Origin: JAJVID01 sp963743425 | GTDB taxonomy: Bacteria; Acidobacteriota; Blastocatellia; RBC074 | NCBI GenBank assembly: GCA_963743425.1 | Contig: CAVUPU010000002.1 | Coordinates: 806,001 to 870,000 of the forward strand | Reading direction: 5' to 3' | DNA: 64,000 nucleotides | Shown: one piece after another, positions 44,545 through 53,665 of the stretch | Layout: each line of letters opens with the position of its first letter | Numbering within the stretch: the stretch's first letter is position 1 | Position numbers and translations under genes: made by a program | Notes under the pieces: generated by a model | What the model was told of the DNA's origin: nothing | Databases searched by the model: none | What the model saw: only the letters and a program-made list of their open reading frames with translations

Positions 44545-44574
44545 TATGTAATATGAAATATTGCATATTACATA
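44545..44574. repeat. AT-rich inverted repeat
   Basis: TATGTAATATG and its exact complement CATATTACATA are separated by eight bases, between DUF2252 and the S9 peptidase. The words resemble the CATATTA-type units of the array at 9744. It may be a weak terminator or an operator. Confidence 0.65.
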
Positions 44575-44631
44575 TGCAGATGCTCCGCTTCTTGAAGGTT
44601 ATAACCGCTTTTCACCCACAAAGGAGAATTT

Positions 44632-46687
44632 ATGTCACAACGGAGTTATTCCGCTGATTCAACCAAATTTCTGAGCTTCATGCTGACGATCGCGTTAAGC
44701 GTTCCGGCGTTGGGTTTCGGGCCCCGCAGCGAAACCCCGAATCAATCCACTGCGTGGACGCCTGAGCTTTCGATGAAAGTCAAAGCCGTCGGCGGCGTGC
44801 GCGTTTCGCCGGACGGCAAGCGCGTCCTTTACACCGTCAACGAGCCGGTGATGACGGCGGAGAAGAGCGAATACCTGACCCAGATCTGGATGGCCTCAGC
44901 CTCCGGCAGCGACGCATACCAGATGACCTTCGGCGAAAAGTCTTCGGTCAGTCCCGACTGGTCGCCCGATGGCGGATGGATCGCCTTCACCTCTTCGCGC
45001 TCGGGCAAGAACAATCTTTACCTGATGCGCTCGAACGGCGGCGAGGCCGAAATGATCACCGACGTCAAGAGCGACGTCGGCGGATTCGCGTGGGCGCCCG
45101 ACGGCAAATGGATCACCTTCACGATGACCGATCCGCCAACCGCCGACGAAGAGAAGAACAACAAGGGCAAGGACGATTCGCGTTGGATTGACGAGAACGT
45201 CAAGATGAACCACCTCTACGTCATCCCTGTGGCGAAAGACGGCGCGGGCAAACGTGAACTGCGCCAGTTGACGAAAGGCGCCTTCACGGTCGGCTCAGGA
45301 CTCGGCGGCGCCGGCGGATTCGATTGGTCGCCTGACGGCAAATCAATCGTCTTCACGCACACAAAATCTCCGAAAGCCGACGATTGGACGAGCGCGAATG
45401 TCTCGGTCGTTGACGTGGCGAGCGGCGAGATCAAAGCGATCGCGGCGACCGGCGCCTTCGAATCGCAACCGATCTATTCGCCCGACGGCAAATGGATTGC
45501 GTTGACCATCAGCGACGCCCCTCCGACCTGGGCGTTTCAAAACAGGATTAATATCATTCCAGCGAGCTGGAGGCGCGCCAAAGCCTCTGGCTTTGACTTT
45601 CGACGAACAGCCGAACCTGATCGGATGGGCGGCGGACGGCAAGCGCATCTTTTTCAACGAGACGCGCGGCACGACGATCGCCATCTCCACGATCAACGTC
45701 GAGACCGGCGCCATTACGGACATCGAGAAAGGCCATGCGATTTACGGCGGGATCAATCTCAACCACGCGCGCGCGATGTTCGGAATGACGATGCAGAACA
45801 ACGGCGCCGCCGTCGAAGCTTATGTCACGCGCACGGACAGTTTCGCTCCGGCGAAAGTCAGCGCCGTCAACGCCGATCTGCCGAAACCGCCGCTCGGCAA
45901 GATGGAGGTCGTGCGCTGGAAGAGCCAGGACGGGATGGAGATCGAAGGCATACTGAATTACCCGGCCAATTACAAGGCCGGCGAGCGCGTCCCGCTGCTG
46001 CTGGTCATTCACGGCGGCCCGACCGGAGTCTTCACGCAGAACTTCGCCGCCGGCCCCGGCCTCTATCCGACCGCCGTCTTCAACGCGCGCGGGTACGCAG
46101 TGCTGCGTCCGAACCCGCGCGGCTCGTCGGGATACGGCAAGAAGTTCCGCTACGCGAATTACAAGGATTGGGGCGGCGGCGATTACAGAGACCTGATGGC
46201 CGGCGTCGATCACGTCATCGGGATGGGCGTGGCCGATCAGAACCGGCTGGGCGTGATGGGCTGGAGCTACGGCGGATTTATGACCTCATGGGTGATCACG
46301 CAGACCAAGCGATTCAAAGCCGCCTCGATCGGCGCCGCCGTGACCAACCTGATGAGCTTCACCGGCACGGCGGACATCCCCGGCTTCATCCCCGACTACA
46401 TGGGCGCGCAGTTCTGGGACAACCTGGATATCTACCGCCAGCATTCGGCGATGTTCAACATCAAGGGCGTCTCGACGCCGTCATTGATCCAGCATTGCGA
46501 AGGCGACCTGCGCGTGCCGATCTCGCAGGGCTACGAGCTGTATAACGCGCTGAAGCAACAGGGCGTGCCCGTGCGCATGCTGGTAATGCCCCGCCAGGCC
46601 CACGGCCCGACTGAACCGAAGATGCTGCTGAAGATCATGCGGACGAACGTTGAGTGGTTCGACAGGATGATCAACGGCGGATCGTAG
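44632..46687 (+). pseudogene. S9 family prolyl oligopeptidase/dipeptidyl peptidase, one frameshift at about 45564
   Basis: Signal peptide at residues 15-30, then a WD40-like beta-propeller (repeats ending SPDGKRVLYTV, SPDWSPDGGWIAFTS, WAPDGKWITFT, YSPDGKWIALT). At NRINIIPAS one extra T shifts the frame; read on, GGAPKPLALTFDEQPNLIGWA continues the same blade. The catalytic domain is complete: VIHGGPTGVFTQNF, GVMGWSYGGFMTSWVI with the serine, and RQAHGPTEPKM with the histidine. Repaired length is about 684 residues, normal for exported S9 enzymes. Function would be peptide degradation outside the cytoplasm. The lesion is one base in an otherwise perfect gene. Confidence 0.9.
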
Positions 46688-46689
46688 CG

Positions 46690-46805
46690 GTTCGTAGTCC
46701 CGCCTTCAGGCGGGAGCGTTTGGCATCGCGGAATTGATCTTTCGCCGACGCTTCCGCCTGAAGGCGGGACTACGAACTGCTTCCGCCTGAAGGCGGGACT
46801 ACGAA
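46690..46805. repeat. Palindrome family A, inverted pair plus an extra direct copy
   Basis: Arm 46690-46719 pairs with 46748-46777 (one mismatch), and a third partial copy runs 46779-46805. Core CCGCCTTCAGGCGG. It fills the gap between the S9 peptidase and the crotonase gene and ends at the latter's ribosome site. Confidence 0.9.
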
Positions 46806-46818
46806 GTGGAGGAGAGTC

Positions 46819-47582
46819 ATGCCAATTTCTGTCGAGAAGAATGGCCCGGTTACAACCGTCATATTGAACCGGCCTGAAGTCCGCAACGCCGTTGACCGCG
46901 CGACCGCGCAGGCTTTGGCCGACGCTTTCCGCGAATTCGAAGACGACGATTCCGCCCTCAGTCGGCGTGCTTTACGGCGATCACGGAACCTTTTGCGCGG
47001 GCGCGGATTTGAAAGCCATCGCGGAAGGCCGGGGCAATCGCGTTGATCCTGAAGGCGACGGGCCGATGGGGCCTTCGCGAATGCTTTTGAGCAAGCCGGT
47101 GATTGCGGCGGTTTCGGGTTACGCGGTCGCGGGCGGCCTGGAACTCGCCTTATGGTGCGACCTGCGCGTCGCTGAAGAAGACGCGGTCATGGGCGTCTTC
47201 TGCCGCCGCTGGGGCGTGCCGCTGATTGACGGCGGCACAATTCGATTGCCGCGATTGATCGGACTTGGCCACGCGCTCGATCTGATCCTGACCGGCAGAC
47301 CGGTTGACGCGCGCGAGGCTTTGCAAATGGGATTGGTCAACCGCGTCGTGGCGAAAGGCGCGGCGCGAGAAGAGGCCGAGAAGCTCGCGCTTGAGATCGC
47401 CGCCTTCCCGCAAGTCTGCATGCGCGAAGATCGAATGTCGGCTTACGAGCAATTCGACCTGAGCTTGACCGACTGCGCTTCGGAACGAGTTCAATCACGG
47501 CCTGAACTCGCTGCAAGCCGGGGCGCGAGACGGCGCGGCTCGATTTGCGAGCGGCGCCGGAAGACATGGGAGTTTCGACTGA
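46819..47582 (+). pseudogene. Enoyl-CoA hydratase/isomerase (crotonase), two frameshifts
   Basis: ATG 46819 (GGAGGAGAG upstream). The first 45 residues read MPISVEKNGPVTTVILNRP and on. An extra C near 46964 shifts to the frame with GVLYGDHGTFCAGADLKAIA (oxyanion loop), KPVIAAVSGYAVAGGLELAL and CDLRVAEEDAVMG. Near 47474 another extra base shifts back to LRNEFNHGLNSLQAGARDG, ending at TGA 47582. Repaired length is about 253 residues, normal for crotonases. It would hydrate an enoyl-CoA made by an acyl-CoA dehydrogenase. First gene of a same-strand block with an AhpD-like, an acyl-CoA ligase and an AtuA-like gene. Confidence 0.87.
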
Positions 47583-47616
47583 CTCATGCAGAATAAAACA
47601 TGAGGAGATGCAAGCA

Positions 47617-48186
47617 ATGAGCGAAGAGCGGATCAGTTGGTTCCCAGTCCCGAGCGAAGATCATTTGCCGGACAACCTGCGCAAACTCTTCAACAAAGCC
47701 AAACAGAAGATCGGCTTCACGCCGAACGTCTTTCGCGTTTACAGCTTTCGACCCGAACGGTTGAGCGCGTGGTTCGCGCATTACAAACAACTGCACGAGC
47801 CGACCGGGAATTTGAACGCCGCCGAGCGCGAGATGATCGCCGTCGCGGTTTCGATGGCCAACCAGTGCCTCTATTGCCTGGTCGCGCACGGCGCGGCGTT
47901 GCGCGAGGCGCTGGGAGACCCGATCAAAGCCGACCGCATCACACTCGATTACAAACGCGCCGGGCTGGACGCGAAGATGGAAGCCGTTCTGGATTTCGCG
48001 GTGAAGCTGACCCTCGATCCGACCGATTGCTTGCAGGAAGACATCGAGCGCCTGGAGAGCCTGGGATTGACACAGGAAGAGGCGTGGGACGTGATCGAGA
48101 TCGCGGCGATGTACAACTTCACCAATCGAATGGCGTCAGCGACGGGAATGATCCCGAACCGCGAATACCACGCGCTGGCCAGATAG
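47617..48186 (+). CDS. Peroxidase-related (AhpD/carboxymuconolactone decarboxylase-like) protein
   Basis: 189 residues. ATG 47617 was chosen with GAGGAG nine bases upstream; ATG 47608 lies too close to that site. The AhpD-fold motif is NQCLYCLVAHGAALREAL, with the C-x-x-C pair and following histidine that make the redox and proton-relay centre of this family, and YNFTNRMASATGMIPN at the end as in TIGR01926-type proteins. It may reduce peroxides or thiols in the cytoplasm. Part of the catabolic block. Confidence 0.9.
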   Translation: MSEERISWFPVPSEDHLPDNLRKLFNKAKQKIGFTPNVFRVYSFRPERLSAWFAHYKQLHEPTGNLNAAEREMIAVAVSMANQCLYCLVAHGAALREALGDPIKADRITLDYKRAGLDAKMEAVLDFAVKLTLDPTDCLQEDIERLESLGLTQEEAWDVIEIAAMYNFTNRMASATGMIPNREYHALAR

Positions 48187-48217
48187 GTGTCAGGTGTCAG
48201 GTGTCAGGTGTCAGGTT
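48185..48217. repeat. Heptanucleotide array, TCAGGTG units
   Basis: Four to five copies of the same unit as at 1727, starting inside the stop codon region of the AhpD-like gene. Confidence 0.9.
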
Positions 48218-48274
48218 CTATGACTTACTCAGCAGTAACATCAGCTTACAGAGGATTCTTACAGAGGATTGAAG

Positions 48275-48640
48275 ATGAAAATACAAAGTTATCGCGATTT
48301 ACTGGTTTGGCAGAAAGCGATGGACTTGGTGGTTGATTGTTATAGGTTCGTCAACGACCTACCCAAAAATGAAACGTATGGCCTGATAAGCCAGACACAA
48401 CGCGCGGCGGTATCAATACCCGCCAACATCGCCGAAGGGCATGGACGCGATCACATGGGAGATTATTTGCGCCACCTATCTATCGCCAACGGGTCATTGA
48501 TGGAACTGGAAACTCATTTGCTATTGATCGGACGTTTGGGCTATCGCCCCGCAGATGACGCCGAACCGCTGCTTGCCCAATGCTCCGAAGTCGGCAAAAT
48601 GCTGGCTGGATTATCAAAGAGCCTGAGAGGCAAACAATAA
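48275..48640 (+). CDS. Four helix bundle protein (23S rRNA intervening-sequence protein family)
   Basis: 121 residues from ATG 48275. Family motifs are SYRDLLVWQKAMDLVVDCYRF in helix 1, YGLISQTQRAAVSIPANIAEG, and YLRHLSIANGSLMELETHL. These proteins are named for copies found in 23S rRNA insertions of Leptospira, but most copies, as here, are free-standing and of unknown function. It is flanked on both sides by heptanucleotide arrays with complementary units, which sets it apart from the catabolic genes around it and suggests it entered as a cassette. Confidence 0.9.
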   Translation: MKIQSYRDLLVWQKAMDLVVDCYRFVNDLPKNETYGLISQTQRAAVSIPANIAEGHGRDHMGDYLRHLSIANGSLMELETHLLLIGRLGYRPADDAEPLLAQCSEVGKMLAGLSKSLRGKQ

Positions 48641-48745
48641 CCTGGAACCTGAAACCTGAAACCTGGAACCTGAAACCTGGAACCTGAAACCTGGAACCTG
48701 AAACCTGGAACCTGAAACCTGGAACCTGAAACCTGGAACCTGGAG
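48641..48745. repeat. Heptanucleotide array, CCTGGAA/CCTGAAA units
   Basis: About fifteen units alternating CCTGGAA and CCTGAAA with 7-bp period. The final unit reads CCTGGAG and thereby supplies the ribosome binding site of the acyl-CoA ligase. Confidence 0.92.
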
Positions 48746-48750
48746 TAACT

Positions 48751-50478
48751 ATGGCGATCAAGGGCAATCTTGCGCACTGGGAGGCTGAAGATTTCGGCGT
48801 TGATCTGATCGACCTGACGCTCGGCGATCTGCTCGATCAGCGCGCCGATGAGCTGCCCGACAAAGAGGCGCTGGTCTACGACTATCCCGAAATCGGACTC
48901 GAACTGCGGTTGACTTACGGCCAGTACCGCGACGTCGTGAATCGGCTGGCGAAAGGCTTGATCGCCTTCGGTGTCGAGAAGGGCGACCAGGTGGCGGTGT
49001 GGGCCACGAACGTCCCGGAATGGACCTTCCTGCAACTGGCGCTGGCCAAGATCGGCGCGGTGATCGTCACGGTCAACACCAATTACCGCGCGGCTGAGAT
49101 CGAGTATGCGCTGCGCCAGGGCGACATCTCAACGATCTTTCTGATCGAGGAGCATCGCGGAAACAATTACCTGGAATCGCTCTATGACATCGCGCCGGGG
49201 ATCAAAACGATCAACGATCCGATCAACGAAACCTTGAGCGTGGCGTCGCTGCCGCGATTGAAGCGCGCAGTGTTGATCGGCAAGGAGCCTCGCCAGGGCC
49301 TGTCGCTCTTTTCCGATGTGATGGCGCTGGCGGATAAAGTCTCCGACGACGAACTGAAAGTCAGACAGGCGGGCGTCAAGCCACACGACGTGACGATGAT
49401 GCAATACACCAGCGGCACGACCGGATTTCCCAAAGGCGTCATGCTCACGCATTACAATCTGATCAATCAATCGCGCGTGGCCTGCACGCGCGGCGATCTG
49501 CGCGATGACGAGCGATACGTGACGGCGATGCCGTTCTTCCACATCGCGGGCTCGCTCGGCGCCGTGATCTACTCGATCTATCTCGGGTGCACGCTGATCC
49601 CACTCGTCACTTTCGACCCGCTCAAACACCTGGAGCTGTTCGCGCGGGAGAAGGGCACATTCACGTTCGCCGTGCCCACCATGTTGATCGCGATGCTCAA
49701 CCACCCGCGCTTCGCCGAATTCGACCTTTCGAGCCTCCGTAACATCTTTACGGGCGCGACTCCGACGCCCGTCGCGCTGATGGAGCAGATCAAGGAGAGG
49801 ATCGGCGCCGACTGTTCGATCGTCTTCGGGATGACCGAGACCTGCGGCGGAGTGACGCAGTCGTTCCACACCGACAGCTTCGAGTTCAAGTCCGCGACCG
49901 TGGGACTGCCGACTCCTCACACCTCGATCAAGATCGTCAACCCGGCGACGGGCGCCACGTGCGGCCTCGGCGAATCGGGCGAGTTGTGGTCGAAAGGCTT
50001 CTCGAACATGAAGGGCTATTACAATATGCCTGAAAAGACCGCCGAGACGATTGACGAAGAGGGCTGGCTGCACAGTGGCGACCTGGCGGTGATGCGCCAC
50101 GACGGTTACATCAACATCGTCGGGCGCGTGAAGGATATGATCATTCGCGGCGGCGAAAACATTTATCCTGCGGAGATCGAAGCCTTCCTGATGCGCCACC
50201 CGAAGATCGCCGAGGTTCAGGTCGTGGGCATCCCTGATGAGTTTATGGGCGAAGAGATCTGCGCATTGATTCGGGCGAGACAGGGCGAAGAACTCACCAA
50301 AGACGAAGTCGGCGAATATTGCAAGGCCGGAATCAGCCGTCACAAAGTCCCGAAGTTCGTCCGCTTCGTCGAATCGTTCCCGCTCACTGCCAGCGGCAAG
50401 GTGAAGAAGTTCGAGTTGCGCGAGCAATTGATCAAAGAGATGGGGCTGGAGAACGTGGCGGGCGTCAAGACGGCATGA
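48751..50478 (+). CDS. AMP-forming acyl-CoA synthetase (long/medium-chain ligase family)
   Basis: 575 residues. P-loop-like motif MQYTSGTTGFPKGVMLTH, substrate region FGMTETCGGVTQSF, hinge LHSGDLAVMRHDGYINIVGRVKDMI, and the catalytic lysine near the end in LTASGKVKKFEL are all intact. It activates a carboxylic acid with ATP and CoA, feeding beta-oxidation. The crotonase and AtuA-like genes on either side point to breakdown of a branched or acyclic acid. Start ATG 48751; GGAG comes from the repeat array. Confidence 0.93.
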   Translation: MAIKGNLAHWEAEDFGVDLIDLTLGDLLDQRADELPDKEALVYDYPEIGLELRLTYGQYRDVVNRLAKGLIAFGVEKGDQVAVWATNVPEWTFLQLALAKIGAVIVTVNTNYRAAEIEYALRQGDISTIFLIEEHRGNNYLESLYDIAPGIKTINDPINETLSVASLPRLKRAVLIGKEPRQGLSLFSDVMALADKVSDDELKVRQAGVKPHDVTMMQYTSGTTGFPKGVMLTHYNLINQSRVACTRGDLRDDERYVTAMPFFHIAGSLGAVIYSIYLGCTLIPLVTFDPLKHLELFAREKGTFTFAVPTMLIAMLNHPRFAEFDLSSLRNIFTGATPTPVALMEQIKERIGADCSIVFGMTETCGGVTQSFHTDSFEFKSATVGLPTPHTSIKIVNPATGATCGLGESGELWSKGFSNMKGYYNMPEKTAETIDEEGWLHSGDLAVMRHDGYINIVGRVKDMIIRGGENIYPAEIEAFLMRHPKIAEVQVVGIPDEFMGEEICALIRARQGEELTKDEVGEYCKAGISRHKVPKFVRFVESFPLTASGKVKKFELREQLIKEMGLENVAGVKTA

Positions 50479-50565
50479 ATTTATCCACGAAGGACCACAA
50501 AAAAGCGCGAAGAGTTTACAATGATCCTTCGTGGCTCTTCGTGCGACTTAGTGGAGGGAAAAGAT

Positions 50566-51930
50566 ATGAAAACCATCAGAATTGCAAACGGACAAGGCTT
50601 CTGGGGCGATTGGCTCGACGCCCCGATCCAACTGGTCGAGCGTGGGCCGATTAATTACCTGACGCTCGATTACCTGGCCGAGATCACGATGTCGATTATG
50701 CAGAAGCAGAGGTCGCGCGATCCGAACGCCGGTTACGCGCGCGATTTTCTGTACGTCGTCGGCCGCGTTTTGCCGAAATGCCTGGACAACGACATCAAGA
50801 TCGTGGCCAACGCGGGCGGCGTCAATCCGCAAGCCTGCGTCGCCGCTCTTGCCGAGGTCGTCAAAAAGCTGGGCCTCGCCGGCAAGGTCAAAGTCGGCGT
50901 CGTCGCGGGCGACGACATTATGGACAGGCTCGATGAGTTGATCGCGCAGGGCGTCGAATTGAAAAACATGGACACCGGCGAGCCGATCTCGACGATTCGT
51001 GATCGGGTGGCGAGCGCGAACGTCTATTTCGGCGCGGCGCCGATCGCCGAGGCTCTGAAACAGGGCGCGCAGATCGTCGTCACGGGCCGATGCACCGACA
51101 CCGGCTTGACGCTGGGCCCGATGGTCCACGAATTCGGCTGGAGGCTGGACGATTGGGACAGGATCGCCGCCGGGACGATCGCCGGTCACATCATCGAATG
51201 CGGCGCGCAAACGACAGGCGGCAATTGTCAGGTCGATTGGCAAACGATCCCCGATTTCTGGGACATTGGCTTCCCGATTGTCGAGGCCGGCGAGGACGGC
51301 GCTTTCGACGTCACCAAACACGCGGGGACCGGCGGACGCATCACCGTCGCCGGCGTCACCGAGCAGTTGATGTACGAGATGGGCGATCCGAAAAACTACA
51401 TCACGCCGGACGGCGTCGCCGATTTCACGACGATCAGATTGGAACAGGCGGGTGAAAACCGCGTCCGCGTTTCCGGCATAAAAGGCCACCCGGCGACCGA
51501 TCAGTACAAAGTCTCAATCAGTTTCGCCGATGGGTTCAAAGCCGCGGGCGGATTGATCTACGCATGGCCCGACGCTTACGCGAAGGCCAAAGCCGCCGAC
51601 GCGATGTTGAGAAAGCGACTCGATGCGCTCGGATTGAAGTTCGATGAAATCCTCTCGCAGTTCATCGGCGCGAGCGCCACGCACGAAGGCTTAGGCGGAG
51701 AGCCTTCGCCCGACATCGCCGAAGTGATGCTGCGCGTCGGCGTGCGGTCGAAGGACAAGGCGGCGGTCGAGCGGTTCACCAAGGAACTGGCGCCTCTTGC
51801 GCTCAGCGGCCCGCCGACTGTCACCGGATTCGGCGGCGGGCGTCCGAAGGTCGAAGAAGTCGTGGCTTACTGGCCCGCGCTGATTCCGAAATCGGCGGTC
51901 GCGCCGAAGGTCGAGGTAATCACGATTTGA
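50566..51930 (+). CDS. AtuA-like / DUF1446 family protein
   Basis: 454 residues from ATG 50566 (GTGGAGGGAAAAGAT upstream; the frame continues upstream through a repeat). Family blocks are RIANGQGFWGDWLDAPIQLV, YLTLDYLAEITMSIM, IKIVANAGGVNPQACVAAL, VGVVAGDDIMD, VVTGRCTDTGLTLGPMVHEFGW, AGTIAGHIIECGAQTTGGN and FTTIRLEQAGENRVRV. In pseudomonads AtuA belongs to the acyclic terpene utilisation cluster with geranyl-CoA carboxylase, but its reaction is not established. Last gene of the catabolic block; the insertion sequence begins 60 bases later. Confidence 0.9.
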   Translation: MKTIRIANGQGFWGDWLDAPIQLVERGPINYLTLDYLAEITMSIMQKQRSRDPNAGYARDFLYVVGRVLPKCLDNDIKIVANAGGVNPQACVAALAEVVKKLGLAGKVKVGVVAGDDIMDRLDELIAQGVELKNMDTGEPISTIRDRVASANVYFGAAPIAEALKQGAQIVVTGRCTDTGLTLGPMVHEFGWRLDDWDRIAAGTIAGHIIECGAQTTGGNCQVDWQTIPDFWDIGFPIVEAGEDGAFDVTKHAGTGGRITVAGVTEQLMYEMGDPKNYITPDGVADFTTIRLEQAGENRVRVSGIKGHPATDQYKVSISFADGFKAAGGLIYAWPDAYAKAKAADAMLRKRLDALGLKFDEILSQFIGASATHEGLGGEPSPDIAEVMLRVGVRSKDKAAVERFTKELAPLALSGPPTVTGFGGGRPKVEEVVAYWPALIPKSAVAPKVEVITI

Positions 51931-51994
51931 TGTAATCAAGAAGATAGAGGCAGGCATCGCCACCTTTCGGTTTATGACCGCTACTCTATAACTC

Positions 51995-52053
51995 GACTTT
52001 GTCCATTTTGTAATGCCGGCGCGCAGCGCCGGCATTACAAAATGGACAAAGTC
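51995..52053. repeat. Left-end perfect hairpin of the IS
   Basis: 28-bp arms (51995-52022 and 52026-52053) with a 3-base loop. The outer 13 bases GACTTTGTCCATT and the inner CGGCGC are shared with the right-end hairpin; the bases between differ but still pair. Confidence 0.95.
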
Positions 52054-52125
52054 GGCGGTCTTTGAAAAAGTAACGGCAGACCGCGTACGCTCTGGAAGAA
52101 ATCCCTTGCTGGAGAAATCTTCCAT

Positions 52126-53589
52126 ATGCGAACACTGCCTGCCGTGTTGTTGAACCTGATTGTAGTTTTTCAGCCCCTGTTTACCAAGCCGACTTGGGAG
52201 AACACAAAAGTACTCCTGCTCGGAGTGTTGTTGGCTCGCGGTAAACGCACCGTGACAGCCTGCTTGCGGGTCGTTGGGATGGGCGATGAGGAACATTTTC
52301 AGAACTACCACCGGGTGCTTAATCGGGCAAAGTGGAACGCGCTGGACGGTGCGCGAATCCTGCTTGGACTGATCATTTTGGTCTTTGCCCTCGCGTCGCA
52401 AGAGGTCATTGTTCTTGCCGCCGACGATACGATAGAACGCCGGCGCGGAAAAAAGATCAAACAGTTGGGATGTTACCGAGACCCGGTCAGATCGAGTAAA
52501 AAGCACATCGTCAAATGCTTCGGCTTGAAGTGGGTGGCGATGGCGGTAATGGTCAAATTGCCGTGGGTCGCCCGGGCTTGGGCCTTGCCATTTTTTACCG
52601 TCCTGTGCCCGGCCGGGCTCGAAGAGCAACCGCTGAAGGGTTGTCGTTATCGTATTCGTCGCCGCGCCCGCAAGGGCAAGATGCGGAAATCGCGCGCCAA
52701 AACAATCGTCAAAAAGAAGTTTGTGGCAGGCGGCAAAACACCGCGGCAGCATAAAACGGCCATAGATATTCTGATGACCATGATTCGATTGGCGCATCGC
52801 TGGATGCCGGAACGGGCGAAGGTCTTGGTGGTTGACGGAGGATACGCCGCGATCAAACTGGCTCTGAGCTGCGCATTGTTGAAGAACACCGCGCTGGTGA
52901 TGCGCTTTCACTGGGATGCCGCCCTGTATCATCCTCCGATAGAGAAAGCTAAGGGCCGTCGTGGGCCTCAGGCGCTCAAAGGCGCGCGTCAGCGTTCGCC
53001 ACAAGAATGGGCCAGGCGCAAAGACACCCGGTGGGAAGAAAAGGATATTGACTGGTATGGCGGCGAAAAGAAAAAGATGTTGATCTTTACGCGAACCGCC
53101 TTGTGGTACCGGATGGGGTACCCGCCAGTGACGATTAAATATGTCATCACGCGCGACCCCAAAGGGGAGCTGCGCGACGAGGTCTTTGCCTGTACCGATA
53201 CGAAGGTGGGCGCCGAGCAGATCATCAACTGGTTTGTGATGCGCTGGGGACTGGAAGTGACCTTTGAAGAAGCGCGAGAGCATTTGGGGATGGAGACGCA
53301 ACGTCAGTGGAGCGATTTGGCAATCGCGCGCACCACACCGATCCTGCTGGGACTGTTTTCGCTGGTGACAATCTTCGCCAGCAAACTCCAAGGAGACGGA
53401 AACATTCCTGTTTTGACCACCGCCTGGTATCAAAAGACAGAAGCGACCTTTTCTGATTGTTTGACGTTGGTGCGAAAGCATTTATGGAATTCCGGTTTTC
53501 ATGCGAAGTCTGCTCAGAAAGCTGACTTCGTTAGTTTGCCGAAGCAGGAGTGGGAGTACTTGATTTCCTACCTATCTGCTGCGGCATAA
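52126..53589 (+). CDS. DDE transposase (IS4/IS701-like superfamily)
   Basis: 487 residues. The probable catalytic triad is aspartate 100 or 101 (LAADDTIERRRGKK), aspartate 237 (VLVVDGGYAAIKL) and glutamate 381 or 382 (EVTFEEAREHLGMETQRQW), spaced as in RNase H-fold transposases of the DDE_5/IS701 type. A basic stretch follows the first aspartate. Start ATG 52126; the stop is three bases before the right-end hairpin. Reading frame is intact, so the element could be active. Family level (IS4 versus IS701) is not certain. Confidence 0.87.
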   Translation: MRTLPAVLLNLIVVFQPLFTKPTWENTKVLLLGVLLARGKRTVTACLRVVGMGDEEHFQNYHRVLNRAKWNALDGARILLGLIILVFALASQEVIVLAADDTIERRRGKKIKQLGCYRDPVRSSKKHIVKCFGLKWVAMAVMVKLPWVARAWALPFFTVLCPAGLEEQPLKGCRYRIRRRARKGKMRKSRAKTIVKKKFVAGGKTPRQHKTAIDILMTMIRLAHRWMPERAKVLVVDGGYAAIKLALSCALLKNTALVMRFHWDAALYHPPIEKAKGRRGPQALKGARQRSPQEWARRKDTRWEEKDIDWYGGEKKKMLIFTRTALWYRMGYPPVTIKYVITRDPKGELRDEVFACTDTKVGAEQIINWFVMRWGLEVTFEEAREHLGMETQRQWSDLAIARTTPILLGLFSLVTIFASKLQGDGNIPVLTTAWYQKTEATFSDCLTLVRKHLWNSGFHAKSAQKADFVSLPKQEWEYLISYLSAAA

Positions 53590-53592
53590 CGG

Positions 53593-53647
53593 GACTTTGT
53601 CCATTCTGAGATCGGCGCGTAGCGCCGATCTCAGAATGGACAAAGTC
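53593..53647. repeat. Right-end perfect hairpin of the IS
   Basis: 26-bp arms (53593-53618 and 53622-53647) with a 3-base loop. A TATAAT box at 53651-53656, just outside, lies ten bases before the DUF433 start and may be too close to serve it. Confidence 0.95.
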
Positions 53648-53665
53648 GAGTATAATAAAGGTGTT

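Larger units (their letters stand above)
51991..53650 (+). mobile_element. Insertion sequence with DDE transposase and hairpin ends
   Basis: The ends are inverted repeats of 17 bases (ACTCGACTTTGTCCATT at 51991 and its complement ending at 53650). Each end folds into a perfect hairpin. One transposase gene fills the inside. A possible short target duplication (ATA on both sides) is too short to trust. It is inserted between the AtuA-like gene and the DUF433 gene. Confidence 0.83.

Noticed and set aside
44632..46687. Second selenoprotein or recoding event explaining the S9 frame change
   Set aside because: The frames are in different phase, and one inserted T restores the propeller sequence. 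No UGA lies at the break.
46690..46805. Short CRISPR-like repeat/spacer run
   Set aside because: The copies are an inverted pair plus one direct copy of palindrome family A. There is no regular spacing.
48641..48745. CRISPR array
   Set aside because: The repeats have a 7-bp period with no spacers and no cas genes nearby.
51691..53481. 596-codon minus-strand open frame across the AtuA end and the IS
   Set aside because: It is the antisense of the transposase and AtuA-like genes, with no motif or ribosome site of its own.
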